Shown piece after piece: positions 51,694 through 60,285 of a stretch of 64,000 nt of DNA. Each line of letters begins with the position of its first letter. Position 1 is the first letter of the stretch. The notes beneath the pieces were generated by a model. The model was not told the origin of the DNA and made no database searches. It saw nothing but the letters and a program-made list of their open reading frames with translations. The position numbers and the translations under genes were made by a program. Where the stretch lies: the NCBI RefSeq assembly GCF_018531495.1, contig NZ_JAHDTI010000001.1:1550001-1614000 (forward strand), read 5' to 3'. The stretch is from Nonomuraea sediminis (lineage in GTDB: Bacteria > Actinomycetota > Actinomycetes > Streptosporangiales > Streptosporangiaceae).

Positions 51694-52050
51694 TCAGTCG
51701 TGGCGCGGGATGCCTGAGACCTCGTGGTCGGCGTGGAAGAGGGCCTCGTTGATCAGCCCGCGGACGTGGACGTCCCTGGCCCGGTAGAGCACGCGCCGGC
51801 CGTCGCGCCGGGTCTGCACCAGCCCTGACATCCGCAACTTGGCCAGGTGCTGCGAGACCGACGGCCTGGCCACCTCGATCTCCGCCGACAGCGAGTTCAC
51901 GTCGTACTCGCCGTGGGACAGCAGCCACATCAGCCGCAGCCTGGTGGCGTCGCTGAGCATGCGGAACGCGTCGACCGCGGCGTCCACCTGCGCGCTCGTC
52001 GGTTGCTGTTGCGGCGAGGTCGCACCTGATTCGTTGTCGCGTGCGTACAT
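51694..52050 (-). CDS. ArsR/SmtB-family regulator
   Basis: 118 residues from ATG 52050 (MYARDNESGATSPQQQPTSA). FRMLSDATRLRLMWLLSHGE and EIEVARPSVSQHLAKLRMSG form the winged helix. The C-terminus has DVHVRGLINEALFHADHEVS, where D, H and E/H residues match the alpha-5 metal site of CzrA/SmtB-type zinc sensors. It is divergent from the His-rich CDF transporter, so it is probably its zinc-responsive repressor. Confidence 0.92.
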   Translation of the reverse strand: MYARDNESGATSPQQQPTSAQVDAAVDAFRMLSDATRLRLMWLLSHGEYDVNSLSAEIEVARPSVSQHLAKLRMSGLVQTRRDGRRVLYRARDVHVRGLINEALFHADHEVSGIPRHD

Positions 52051-52097
52051 GGCTACATATAATCGCGGCAACGACGTTCGACGCAAGTGAGGCACGC

Positions 52098-53159
52098 ATG
52101 GCTGACCAGTCGCATGGGCACGGACATGGGCACGGACATGGGCACGGGCACGGGCACGGGCATGGCCACGAGGGCTCACTGAAGCGGTTCGTCTCGCGCG
52201 TCGGGCACGCCTTCACCCCGCACAGCCACGACAGCGCGGACAAGACCGACTCGGCCCTGGAGTCCAGCAGCCGCGGCATGCGCGTGCTGGCCGTCTCCTT
52301 CGCCGTCCTCATGGTCACCGCGCTCGTCCAGGCGGTCATCGTGGCCTTCTCCGGGTCGGTGGCGCTGCTGGGCGACACCCTGCACAACTTCGCCGACGCG
52401 CTGACCGCGGTGCCGCTCGCCATCGCCTTCTCACTGGGCCGGCGCGCCGCCAACCGCCGCTTCACCTACGGGTACGGCAGGGCCGAGGACCTGGCCGGGA
52501 TCGTCATCGTGCTCCTGATCGCCGCCTCCTCAGCGCTGGCGGGCTACGAGGCGATCATCCGTTTGATCAACCCCCAGGAGGTCGCGGCGCTGCCGTGGGT
52601 GGCGGCGGCCGCCATCGTCGGTTTCCTCGGCAACGAGTGGGTGGCCCGCTACCGGATCAAGGTCGGGCGGGAGATCGGCTCGGCCGCGCTGGTCGCCGAC
52701 GGTCTGCACGCCCGCACCGACGGGTTCACCTCGCTGGCCGTACTGCTCGGGGCCGGAGGCGCGGCGCTCGGCTTCCCCATCGCCGACCCGATCGTCGGCC
52801 TGCTCATCACCGTCGCCATCCTGTTCGTGCTGCGCGACGCGGCCCGCGAGATCTACCACCGGCTCATGGACGCCGTCGACCCCAGGCTGGTCGAGCACGC
52901 GGAAGCGATCCTGGCCTCCGTCCCGGGCGTCGTGCGGGCGGAGTCGGTACGGCTGCGCTGGATCGGTCACGCGCTGCGCGCCGAGGTGGACATCGCCGTC
53001 AGCCACGAACTCTCCCTGGTCGAAGCGCACCACGTCGCGGTCGAGGCGGAGCATCGGCTCATCCACGACCTGCCCCGCCTGCGCGCCGCCACGGTGCACG
53101 CCGACCCCGACGGCCCCGCGGGCATCGACCACCACGCCGACCTCATCACGCACCGATAG
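52098..53159 (+). CDS. CDF metal exporter with His-rich N-terminus
   Basis: 353 residues from ATG 52098. The N-terminus MADQSHGHGHGHGHGHGHGH is a Gly-His repeat that binds zinc or similar ions. GSVALLGDTLHNFADALTAV and ADGLHARTDGFTSLAVLLGA carry the HxxxD sites of CDF proteins. Six helices and a cytoplasmic C-terminal domain follow. It should export Zn2+ or Co2+ and is paired with an ArsR sensor. Confidence 0.93.
   Translation: MADQSHGHGHGHGHGHGHGHGHGHEGSLKRFVSRVGHAFTPHSHDSADKTDSALESSSRGMRVLAVSFAVLMVTALVQAVIVAFSGSVALLGDTLHNFADALTAVPLAIAFSLGRRAANRRFTYGYGRAEDLAGIVIVLLIAASSALAGYEAIIRLINPQEVAALPWVAAAAIVGFLGNEWVARYRIKVGREIGSAALVADGLHARTDGFTSLAVLLGAGGAALGFPIADPIVGLLITVAILFVLRDAAREIYHRLMDAVDPRLVEHAEAILASVPGVVRAESVRLRWIGHALRAEVDIAVSHELSLVEAHHVAVEAEHRLIHDLPRLRAATVHADPDGPAGIDHHADLITHR
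52107..52173 (+). repeat. Hexanucleotide-type Gly-His coding repeat
   Basis: The unit GGGCAC/GGACAT is repeated about 11 times in frame, giving alternating His and Gly. Such runs can change length by slippage. Confidence 0.8.
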
Positions 53160-53691
53160 CGACACCCGCCGCGGCCTCGACACCAGGGATGATCACAGCG
53201 CGGAAGGCCGCGTCCAGCTCGGCGGGGGTCGCACTGATCTCGCCGTCCACCCACTTGGTGAGCAGCGCCAGGAACGCCCCGACCACGCAGGTCACCACAG
53301 GCTCGGGCGCCTGCCAGCCCCTGACCAGCAATTCTTCTCGGATGACGTCGCCGAGCAGCTTCTCGCCGTGCGCCATCACCGCTCCCCCACCACGCTTGCC
53401 CAGCAGGGCCCGGACCAGCTGGCGCTGCTCGGCCACGTGCTCGATCATCGGCAGGCTGAAGGCGAACAGCGGCCCCTCGGCGGCGGGCGCCGGATGCAGG
53501 AAGCCCAGCTCGTCGAGGTTGCTGCGCAGGACGTCCTGCTTGTCGGTGAAGTTCGCGTAGAACGTCGACCGGCCCACGTCGGCCCGCTCGATGATGTCCG
53601 TGACGGTGACCTTGTCGTAGCCCTTCTCCAGCAGCAGCTCGACCAGCGCCCCCTGGATCGCGCGTCTGGTACGCCGCACTCTCCTGTCCAC
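53146..53691 (-). CDS. TetR-family transcriptional regulator
   Basis: 181 residues, starting MDRRVRRTRRAIQGALVELL. KVTVTDIIERADVGRSTFYA is the HTH, and a TetR_C-type domain (EHVAEQRQLVRALLGKRGGG) follows. Its 3' end overlaps the CDF gene by 14 bases. It is divergent from a methyltransferase gene with a palindrome between. Confidence 0.9.
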   Translation of the reverse strand: MDRRVRRTRRAIQGALVELLLEKGYDKVTVTDIIERADVGRSTFYANFTDKQDVLRSNLDELGFLHPAPAAEGPLFAFSLPMIEHVAEQRQLVRALLGKRGGGAVMAHGEKLLGDVIREELLVRGWQAPEPVVTCVVGAFLALLTKWVDGEISATPAELDAAFRAVIIPGVEAAAGVAIGA

Positions 53692-53774
53692 TTCCGGCCT
53701 TTCTGTTCAGTACGGCACAGCTGCCCGGATCTGGTTGTTGACCCAGTCGCGACAGCGAACACACCATTCATAAG

Positions 53775-53789
53775 CGAACAGGTTGTTCG
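53775..53789. promoter_or_regulatory. Palindrome upstream of the methyltransferase gene
   Basis: CGAACAGGTTGTTCG is a perfect 6-base-arm palindrome with a 3-base centre, 17 bases before the methyltransferase start and just upstream of its AAGGAGG. A partial copy CGAACA lies at 53756. It is the probable TetR operator. Confidence 0.6.
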
Positions 53790-53806
53790 ATAAGGAGGAT
53801 ATCGCG

Positions 53807-54478
53807 ATGGGATTGGGCAAGCTGCTGCACCACCACACTGAAAGCGCCGATGCGGGCGGCACGATCGATCATCCCCGGGCTTACGAGTTGCTGGGCGCGG
53901 TGGCCTTCGCCGGGCGCCGGCGCGCGATCTTCACCCGCCTGGCCAGGCTGTCCGGCGCCCGCCCGGGCGACAGCATTCTCGACGTCGGCTGCGGCACCGG
54001 GTATCTGACCCGGATCCTCGCCCCGTTCATCGGCCCCCGTGGAAAGGTGATCGGCGTCGACCCGTCACCCGCCATGATCGACCACGCGGGCCGACGGGCT
54101 CCCGCGAACTGCTCGTACCTGGTAGGCGAAGGCCAGGCGCTCGACCTGCCTGACGCCTCACTCGATGTGGTGGTCTCCACCCTGGCCGTCCACCACATGC
54201 CCGCCTCGGAACGCGGCACTGCCGTACGGGAGATGTACCGCGTCCTGCGCCCGGGCGGGCGGCTGCTGATCGCCGAGTTCCGCCCGCCCGCCAACCCCCT
54301 GGCCGCCCACCTGATCGGCGCACTCACCGGCCCCGCCATGCGCCACAACCCCCGCGACCTACTCGCCGACCTCATCCCCGCGGCCGGATTCCACCCCCTG
54401 CACGAGGGCACCCTCAAGCCGTTCTTCTACTACGTTCAGGCCGTGCGCCCCAGGGGGGAGGACAACTCCAACGCCTGA
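53807..54478 (+). CDS. Class I SAM-dependent methyltransferase
   Basis: 223 residues from ATG 53807, with AAGGAGG upstream. LDVGCGTGYLTR is motif I, GVDPSPAMIDHA motif II and VLRPGGRLLIAEF motif III. It belongs to the UbiE/Methyltransf_11 group. By arrangement it is repressed by the divergent TetR. The acceptor is unknown; natural-product or xenobiotic methylation is possible. Confidence 0.9.
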   Translation: MGLGKLLHHHTESADAGGTIDHPRAYELLGAVAFAGRRRAIFTRLARLSGARPGDSILDVGCGTGYLTRILAPFIGPRGKVIGVDPSPAMIDHAGRRAPANCSYLVGEGQALDLPDASLDVVVSTLAVHHMPASERGTAVREMYRVLRPGGRLLIAEFRPPANPLAAHLIGALTGPAMRHNPRDLLADLIPAAGFHPLHEGTLKPFFYYVQAVRPRGEDNSNA

Positions 54479-54574
54479 CGATGATGCCGAAGGGCTTGCG
54501 GCCTGGGCACGCTGGGATATGGCCCGCCCATGCTTTCCACGCGGCCCCCGAAACCGACCGGACTGGTCTGCCTC

Positions 54575-55138
54575 CTACTCCCAGGTGACGGCGACCCGTT
54601 TGAACCGCCACAACTGGTTGGGGCCGGACCCTGGACCTCCGCAGATGCCCTGGATGACGTTGGCTCCGTGTTCGAGGTGAGCGTTGGCCACGTCCAGGCA
54701 CTTGCCGCTGTGCCTGGCGATGATCCAGGCGGAACCGCCACCGCCCGGTTTGTACGCGATGCGCCACTGCTGGTTGTAGGCGGCCGGGCCTCCGCAGGTC
54801 GCCTGGACGACGTTGGCCCCGTGTTCGAGGCGAGCGTAGGCCACGTCCAAGCACTTGCCGCTGTGCCTGGCGATGAGGCGGACATAGTTGCCCGAGGCTT
54901 CGCTGTTCACGATGCGCCACTGCTGGTTGTACCCGGCTCCACAGGCGCCTTGGATGACGTTGGCGGCGTGTTTGAGGCTGGCGTAGGCGACGTCCAGGCA
55001 CTTCCCGCTGTGCTGCGCGATGATCTGGTACCAGTAGACGGGCCCGGATGACGAAGTCGATGCCGCGGCCGCGCTGGGAGCCGAGAGCGCGCAAGTGAGC
55101 AGGCTGGCTGTGGCAACGGCGAGTCGTGTGCCTTTCAT
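54575..55138 (-). CDS. Secreted ricin-type beta-trefoil lectin
   Basis: 187 residues, starting MKGTRLAVATASLLTCALSA. A signal peptide with likely cleavage after SAAAA is followed by three trefoil repeats, each with HSGKCLDVA and ending in a QxW motif (NQQWRI, NQQWRI, NQLWRF). There is no catalytic domain, so it is a stand-alone carbohydrate-binding protein. It is transcribed alone. Confidence 0.92.
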   Translation of the reverse strand: MKGTRLAVATASLLTCALSAPSAAAASTSSSGPVYWYQIIAQHSGKCLDVAYASLKHAANVIQGACGAGYNQQWRIVNSEASGNYVRLIARHSGKCLDVAYARLEHGANVVQATCGGPAAYNQQWRIAYKPGGGGSAWIIARHSGKCLDVANAHLEHGANVIQGICGGPGSGPNQLWRFKRVAVTWE

Positions 55139-55417
55139 CGGTCTTCCATGCCTTCCATGCCGGATCAGGACTGGACACGACCACTCTCGATTCGGCGGGC
55201 GTGACCTGTCATGAGTAACCCTTACTCACCCACCCCAAGACGAGCTGGCCCTTTTCCCCGAGATCGTGGCCACGCCACTACTCTCGGGTGATCGAGCACA
55301 TGATCTTTCTGCCCTGATCACTACGCGTTGGGATTCGAGTTCCTGATCGGGATGCCACAATTCGGCGACCTTCTGCTCGTAGCTGTCTCCGGCGTAAGCA
55401 GAGCTACCCTCAGGTGG
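55139..55417. other. Intergenic stretch without visible gene
   Basis: Between the lectin and the XRE regulator no coding frame stands out. It contains the lectin promoter region and an AT-richer part around 55200-55230 and 55300-55330, but no convincing promoter or repeat. Confidence 0.5.
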
Positions 55418-56203
55418 CTACATGTCGGCTCGAGGGTCGGCGTTGGGCTGGGTGAAGTAGGTGGCGGTCTCGGCGTCCGCGGGGTAGTACGACTCGATGG
55501 CGACCTCGTCCAGGGTGATGTCCGTGGGGGTGCCGAACGTGGTGGTGGTGGAGAACAGCCGTAGTTCTCTTTCGCCGAAGCGGAAGATCATCGGGGTCGC
55601 GACCTCGGACTCGATCGGGTGGCTCGCGTCCTCGGAGTCGGGTGCCAGCAGTTCCTCGTAGAGCGCGGTGAGCTCGGGGTCGGGCGCGGTGGCGAGCCGG
55701 CGCGTGATCCGGATACGGAGCAGCGATCGGACCTCGGCCAGATTGACGATCCGGGGAGCGAGGCCGCGCGGGTCCAGGCCCAGCCGCACCATGTTGATCG
55801 GCGGCCGGAGCAGGTCGGGGGCGACGTCCGTGAGGAACGGGTCGATGGCGCGATTGGTCATCACGATGTTCCATCGGCGATCGATGACCAGCGCCGGGTA
55901 CGGCTCGTGTGCTCGCAGGACTCTCGCGATCGCGTCCCGTGCCGCCGACAGCGTCTCTCCGTCGAGCGGTCGCTCGGCGTAGCGGGGTGCGAAGCCGGCG
56001 GCGAGCAGCAGCCGGTTGCGCTCACGCAACGGCACGTCGAGCTGATCCGCGAGCCGGAGGATCATGTCGGCGCTCGGGTTGGACTTGCCGGTCTCCACCA
56101 GGCTGACGTGACGAGCCGAGACGTCGGCGGCGATCGCGAGATCGAGCTGGCTGAGCCGTCGGCGCTGCCGCCACTGCCGCAGCAGCTCCCCGACCGTGTA
56201 CAT
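55418..56203 (-). CDS. XRE-family regulator with MmyB-like ligand domain
   Basis: 261 residues, starting MYTVGELLRQWRQRRRLSQL. HTH at residues about 5-60 (AIAADVSARHVSLVETGKSN), then a PAS-like MmyB C-terminal domain (VIDRRWNIVMTNRAIDPFL). MmyB-type regulators may bind fatty acids. It is divergent from a SnoaL-like gene, its likely target. Confidence 0.92.
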   Translation of the reverse strand: MYTVGELLRQWRQRRRLSQLDLAIAADVSARHVSLVETGKSNPSADMILRLADQLDVPLRERNRLLLAAGFAPRYAERPLDGETLSAARDAIARVLRAHEPYPALVIDRRWNIVMTNRAIDPFLTDVAPDLLRPPINMVRLGLDPRGLAPRIVNLAEVRSLLRIRITRRLATAPDPELTALYEELLAPDSEDASHPIESEVATPMIFRFGERELRLFSTTTTFGTPTDITLDEVAIESYYPADAETATYFTQPNADPRADM

Positions 56204-56290
56204 GGCCGCCGATGCTACTCCTCGTGGAGCGAAGCGCCATGAAATGCGAGTTCATCGACAGCCGCCGCGACGGCGGAAACACTGCTTCCC

Positions 56291-56683
56291 ATGACAACCA
56301 CCGACAACAAGAGCATCGTCCAGCGGGCGCTCACGCAGCTGGTCTCCACCGGCGACGTCGACGCGCTCGCGCCGTTGCTGAGCGATGGCTTCGTCCATCA
56401 CAGGCCGGATTCGACCTCCTCCACCAAGGCGGAATGGCTCGCCGCCATACGCACCGCGCTCGTCCCGCTCGCCGGCATGCAGGTCGAGATCCAGCACGTG
56501 CTGGCCGACGGCGATCACGTCGCGATGCACTCGCGGCGATGGCTTCCCGGTGCCGAGCCGGGGATCGCGGTCGTCGATATCTGGCGGCTCGACGATGGGC
56601 TGATCGCCGAGGCGTGGGAGATCATCGAGCCGGTAACCCAGGCGGCCGCCAACCTGGCGTGGTGGGAATCAGCTGATCACTGA
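56291..56683 (+). CDS. SnoaL-like/NTF2-fold protein
   Basis: 130 residues, starting MTTTDNKSIVQRALTQLVST. The length and motifs (LAPLLSDGFVHHRPDS, HVAMHSRRW, VDIWRLDDGLIAEAWEII) match the SnoaL-like polyketide cyclase/ester-hydrolase family with an NTF2 fold. Substrate unknown. Divergent from the XRE regulator. Confidence 0.88.
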   Translation: MTTTDNKSIVQRALTQLVSTGDVDALAPLLSDGFVHHRPDSTSSTKAEWLAAIRTALVPLAGMQVEIQHVLADGDHVAMHSRRWLPGAEPGIAVVDIWRLDDGLIAEAWEIIEPVTQAAANLAWWESADH

Positions 56684-56818
56684 CCTGACCACGACCCGGA
56701 AGCCGGAGTGCTGGTCCGACTCTGGGGGTCCACGCTGGGCGGCACCGCCGGGAAGTTCGCCTCTCAGCTGTGAGGCACCGGCGTCATCCGCACCCACGCG
56801 CAGGGGACAGGTGCGCGT

Positions 56819-57466
56819 TCAGAGGAGACCGGCGTCGCGTACCTTCATGGCGACCTGGACGCGGCTGTCGGTCCCCAGCTTCGCGAAGATCCGGGTGATG
56901 TTCGCCTTCACGGTCGCGACGCTCATGTAGAGATGCTCGGCGATTTCGGCGTTGGAGTTGCCGCGGGCTACCTCGATCGCGACTTCTTGCTCGCGTTCAG
57001 TGAGTTTGGCCAGTTTCCACTGCGCCTCCTGACGCTGCGGTTCGCCTCCGCCGGTGGCCGCGGCGATCACCTGTCGTGCGACACTCGGCGACAGCACCGG
57101 CTCACCCTTCGCCACGGTGCGGACCGCCTCGATCATCTTCGGCGGAGGCGTGTCCTTCAGCAGAAAGCCGTCGGCACCGAGCTGCAGGGCTCGCAGCACC
57201 ATGTCGTCGGCGTCGAAGGTGGTCAGGACTAGGATCCGAGGCGGATCCGGCTTGGCCAGCAGCAGCTCGGTGGTGGTCAGCCCGTCCTGGTTGGGCATCC
57301 GGATGTCCATCAACACGACATCGGGCCGCAGGTCACGGATCACGATCATGGCCTGCCGGCCGTCCGCGGCCTCGCCGACGAGGTCCAGGTCGGGCTCGCC
57401 ACCGAGAATGAGGCGCAGGCCGGTGCGCACCATCGGGTCGTCATCCACGATCACCAGTCGCGTCAT
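56819..57466 (-). CDS. LuxR/NarL-type response regulator
   Basis: 215 residues from ATG 57466 (MTRLVIVDDDPMVRTGLRLI). The receiver domain has acidic DDD at 8-10 and phospho-acceptor Asp54 (VLMDIRMPNQDG). The output domain has LTEREQEVAIEVARGNSNAE. Its start lies inside the 3' end of the kinase gene (26-base overlap). Together they probably regulate the divergent ABC/esterase operon. Confidence 0.94.
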   Translation of the reverse strand: MTRLVIVDDDPMVRTGLRLILGGEPDLDLVGEAADGRQAMIVIRDLRPDVVLMDIRMPNQDGLTTTELLLAKPDPPRILVLTTFDADDMVLRALQLGADGFLLKDTPPPKMIEAVRTVAKGEPVLSPSVARQVIAAATGGGEPQRQEAQWKLAKLTEREQEVAIEVARGNSNAEIAEHLYMSVATVKANITRIFAKLGTDSRVQVAMKVRDAGLL

Positions 57467-58607
57467 AGTGTGAAGCCTCCCACGGCAACGTGGCGTCGAG
57501 GACGAAGCGTCCGTCCTGCACGACATGGCGGAAGGTGCCGCTGGCCATCTCGATGCGTTCCGCCAGGCCGACCAGCCCCAGCCTGCCGCCAGGTCCCGCG
57601 GTCGTTGCGAACAGCACCGGGTTGCTCACCCGGATGCGCAGGCCGTGCCCCGGCCGCCCGGCGAGCTCGACCATCACCCGGCTGCCCGGCGCATGCTTGC
57701 GAGCATTGGTCAGTGCCTCCTGCACGATCCGGTATGCGTGCCGGCCGGACTGCGTCGGCAGCAGGTCCCTGTCGCCGATGGTGTCCTCCACCTCGACCTG
57801 CTGGCCAGCAGCACGCACCTCGTCGAAGAGTGCGTCCAGGTGGCTCAGGTTCGGCTGCGGGGCTTGTACGGCGCCGCCGCGCCGGAGCGTGCCGAGCACG
57901 GTGCGCAGCTCGTTCAGCGACTGGTGGGCGTTCTCCTGGATCGCCAAGGCGGCCTCGCGGGTCTGCTCCGCGGTGAGGTCCTTCCGGTACGCCAGGCCGC
58001 CGGCGAGCATGGACAGCAGAGAGATCCGGTGAGCCAGGACGTCGTGCATCTCCTGGGCGATCTTGAGCCGTTCCGCCAGTTTGGCCTGCTCGATCCGCTG
58101 CAGCTGCTGGTGTTCGGCCAGCATCGCCGCCTCCTGCCGCGAGGCCGCCAGGTCCTGGCGTCCGCGGAAATAGAGGCCGAAGACGGTCAGCCCGCCCAGG
58201 ACGACGGTCCCGGTCACGATGGACACGTCGGTCGCCTCGGTGATGGCGGGCAAGGTGGAGAACGCCACCAGGCCCATCCAGGACACGGCCGCGACGGGGA
58301 TGATCTGACGCCACCGACGATGCGTGCACAACGAGACGTACGCGACGTACGCGGGGCCGTTCGCCATGCTGGAGAACGCGCTCAGCAGTGCGGTGGCCAG
58401 GGCGATCTGCCACGGCCAGCGACGCCGCCAGCCCATCAGGACCAGCCCGATCACGCCGAGCCCCACATCGACCAACGCCACCGGGAGCCGGTCAGGGTGC
58501 CGGGAGACGTTCGCGCCGATGGCAGCCCCGTAGAACAGCATCGGCAGCAGAGCGCACACATAGCGCAGCGTGATGCCCCACTGGTCAGGAGACGGCCGGC
58601 TCTCCAT
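57441..58607 (-). CDS. Sensor histidine kinase (HisKA_3)
   Basis: 388 residues from ATG 58607 (MESRPSPDQWGITLRYVCAL); GTG 58640 is possible. Five or so membrane helices up to residue 150 (VALVDVGLGVIGLVLMGW, VSIVTGTVVLGGLTVFGLYF). H-box QEMHDVLAHRISLLSMLAGG, then HATPase with GGRLGLVGLAERIEM. Partner of the downstream response regulator. Confidence 0.93.
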   Translation of the reverse strand: MESRPSPDQWGITLRYVCALLPMLFYGAAIGANVSRHPDRLPVALVDVGLGVIGLVLMGWRRRWPWQIALATALLSAFSSMANGPAYVAYVSLCTHRRWRQIIPVAAVSWMGLVAFSTLPAITEATDVSIVTGTVVLGGLTVFGLYFRGRQDLAASRQEAAMLAEHQQLQRIEQAKLAERLKIAQEMHDVLAHRISLLSMLAGGLAYRKDLTAEQTREAALAIQENAHQSLNELRTVLGTLRRGGAVQAPQPNLSHLDALFDEVRAAGQQVEVEDTIGDRDLLPTQSGRHAYRIVQEALTNARKHAPGSRVMVELAGRPGHGLRIRVSNPVLFATTAGPGGRLGLVGLAERIEMASGTFRHVVQDGRFVLDATLPWEASHYDATGDRG

Positions 58608-58779
58608 ACGGTCGTGCACATCGCACAGCCTAGACAGCACCGGGCCGATGCCTTAGCGACCCAGGTCTATATCCGGGTGGCCGCAGGTCTGCAATTGGGT
58701 CGAGTGAGCCGACCCTCCGGCCGGTCGCGTTCGACCTGGGTCCGATGACCGGCGCCGTCGCGTCCGGTGGACTTGATCC

Positions 58780-59493
58780 ATGATCGAGTTCGACCACGTC
58801 AGCAAGTTCTACAAGGACGTGAAGGCACTTGACGACGTGTCCTTCACCGTCGAAGCGGGAAGCGTCACCGGATTCCTCGGGCCCAACGGCGCCGGGAAGT
58901 CCACGGCCATCCGCATCCTGGCAGGGCTGTCCCGCCCCACCTCTGGCTCGGCCACCGTGCTGGGCCGGCCATACATCGAACTGGACTGTCCGGGTTCCCT
59001 GGTGGGCCTGCTTCTCGACGCCGGCGCCCAGCATCCCGGCCGGACCGGCCGGGAGATCCTGACCCTGAGCGCGATACTGCTCGGACTGCCGAGGTCGCGG
59101 GTCGGGGAGGTCCTCGACATGGTCGGGCTGACCGCCAGGGAGAGCCGGCAGACGGTCGGTGGTTACTCGCTCGGCATGCGGCAGCGTCTCGGCCTCGCTC
59201 ACGCCCTCCTCGGCCGGCCCGAGGTGCTCATCCTGGACGAGCCCGCCAACGGCCTCGACCCCCAAGGCATCCGATGGATGCGCGAGCTGCTTCGCGGCCT
59301 CGCCGACTCGGGTCACGCGGTGCTGCTCAGCTCGCACCTGCTGCACGAGGTGGAGCGGGTCGCCGACCGCATCGTGATGATCGGCCGCGGCCGCATCCTC
59401 GCCCAGGGCACTGTCGACGAGCTCGGCCAGGGACGTGACCTCGAGCAGGTCTTCCTCGAACTGACTGCGAACGCCGATCGGAGTGCGGCATGA
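58780..59493 (+). CDS. ABC transporter ATP-binding protein
   Basis: 237 residues, starting MIEFDHVSKFYKDVKALDDV. Walker A GPNGAGKS, signature LGMRQRLGLAHALL and Walker B LILDEPANGLDP are intact. The C-terminal extension is short. It should power the overlapping permease (drug or peptide export class, as in BcrA/NatA). Divergent from the two-component system. Confidence 0.93.
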   Translation: MIEFDHVSKFYKDVKALDDVSFTVEAGSVTGFLGPNGAGKSTAIRILAGLSRPTSGSATVLGRPYIELDCPGSLVGLLLDAGAQHPGRTGREILTLSAILLGLPRSRVGEVLDMVGLTARESRQTVGGYSLGMRQRLGLAHALLGRPEVLILDEPANGLDPQGIRWMRELLRGLADSGHAVLLSSHLLHEVERVADRIVMIGRGRILAQGTVDELGQGRDLEQVFLELTANADRSAA

Positions 59494-60284
59494 CCAACAC
59501 CGGCATTTTCCCGGCCACGAGCGGCTCGAGGAGTACGGACATACACCGGCCCGGGACCTCGATCCCGTTCCATCGGCTGCTGTCGGCCGAGGCTCGCAAG
59601 CTCTTCGACACCCGCAGCGGCAAGATCATGACGGTGGTTCTGATAGCTCTGACCTTGGCGTCCATCGTGGCGCGCGGCGCCGTCTCCGGTCCGCGGCTGT
59701 ACACCTTGATCGAGACCGCTGGAATCGGATTCGGCACCTTGCTCCCGGTGATCGGCATTCTCACGGTGACCGGCGAATGGAGCCACCGCACCGCCCTGAC
59801 GACGTTCACGCTCGAGCCTCGACGCCTGCGGGTGCTGGCGGCCAAGTGCCTGCCACCGCTGCTCACAGCCGTAGCCGGGTCTCTGCTCGCGATGATGATC
59901 GCGGTGCCGGTGACGGCTGCCGTGGCCGGTGTCCAGGACGTCCCGGCCAACTGGGAGGTCGCCCCTGCCGCTCTGCTGGGCTGGACCACGACGAACGTCC
60001 TCGCGGTCGCGATGGGCCTCAGCGTCGGCATGCTGCTGTTGAACGCACCGGCCGCGATCGTGATCTGCCTGGCGGCACCGATGCTGTGGACCGTGGTCGC
60101 CCGGCTCAGCGCCACCGGCGAGGTCCTGGCCGAGTGGCTCGACCTGGGAACCACCGCCGCCCCCCTGATGTCCGGCGACCTGTCCGGGACCCAGGCTGCT
60201 CGACTGACCGTGTCGGTGATCTTCTCGATCGCGATCCCGATGACGCTCGGTGTGCTGCGCGTGATTCGCAAGGAAATGAACTGA
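59490..60284 (+). CDS. ABC transporter permease (ABC-2 type)
   Basis: 264 residues, overlapping the ATPase gene as ATGA. Six membrane segments, e.g. VLIALTLASIVARGAVSG, TLLPVIGILTVTGEWSHRTA and VAMGLSVGMLLLNAPAAIVI. The EWSHRT loop is typical of ABC-2/NatB-like permeases. Probably exports an antibiotic or lipid-like compound. Confidence 0.9.
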   Translation: MTNTGIFPATSGSRSTDIHRPGTSIPFHRLLSAEARKLFDTRSGKIMTVVLIALTLASIVARGAVSGPRLYTLIETAGIGFGTLLPVIGILTVTGEWSHRTALTTFTLEPRRLRVLAAKCLPPLLTAVAGSLLAMMIAVPVTAAVAGVQDVPANWEVAPAALLGWTTTNVLAVAMGLSVGMLLLNAPAAIVICLAAPMLWTVVARLSATGEVLAEWLDLGTTAAPLMSGDLSGTQAARLTVSVIFSIAIPMTLGVLRVIRKEMN

Positions 60285-60285
60285 C

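Noticed and set aside
52107..52173. Short regular repeat that might suggest a CRISPR array
   Set aside because: It is an in-frame Gly-His coding repeat without spacers.
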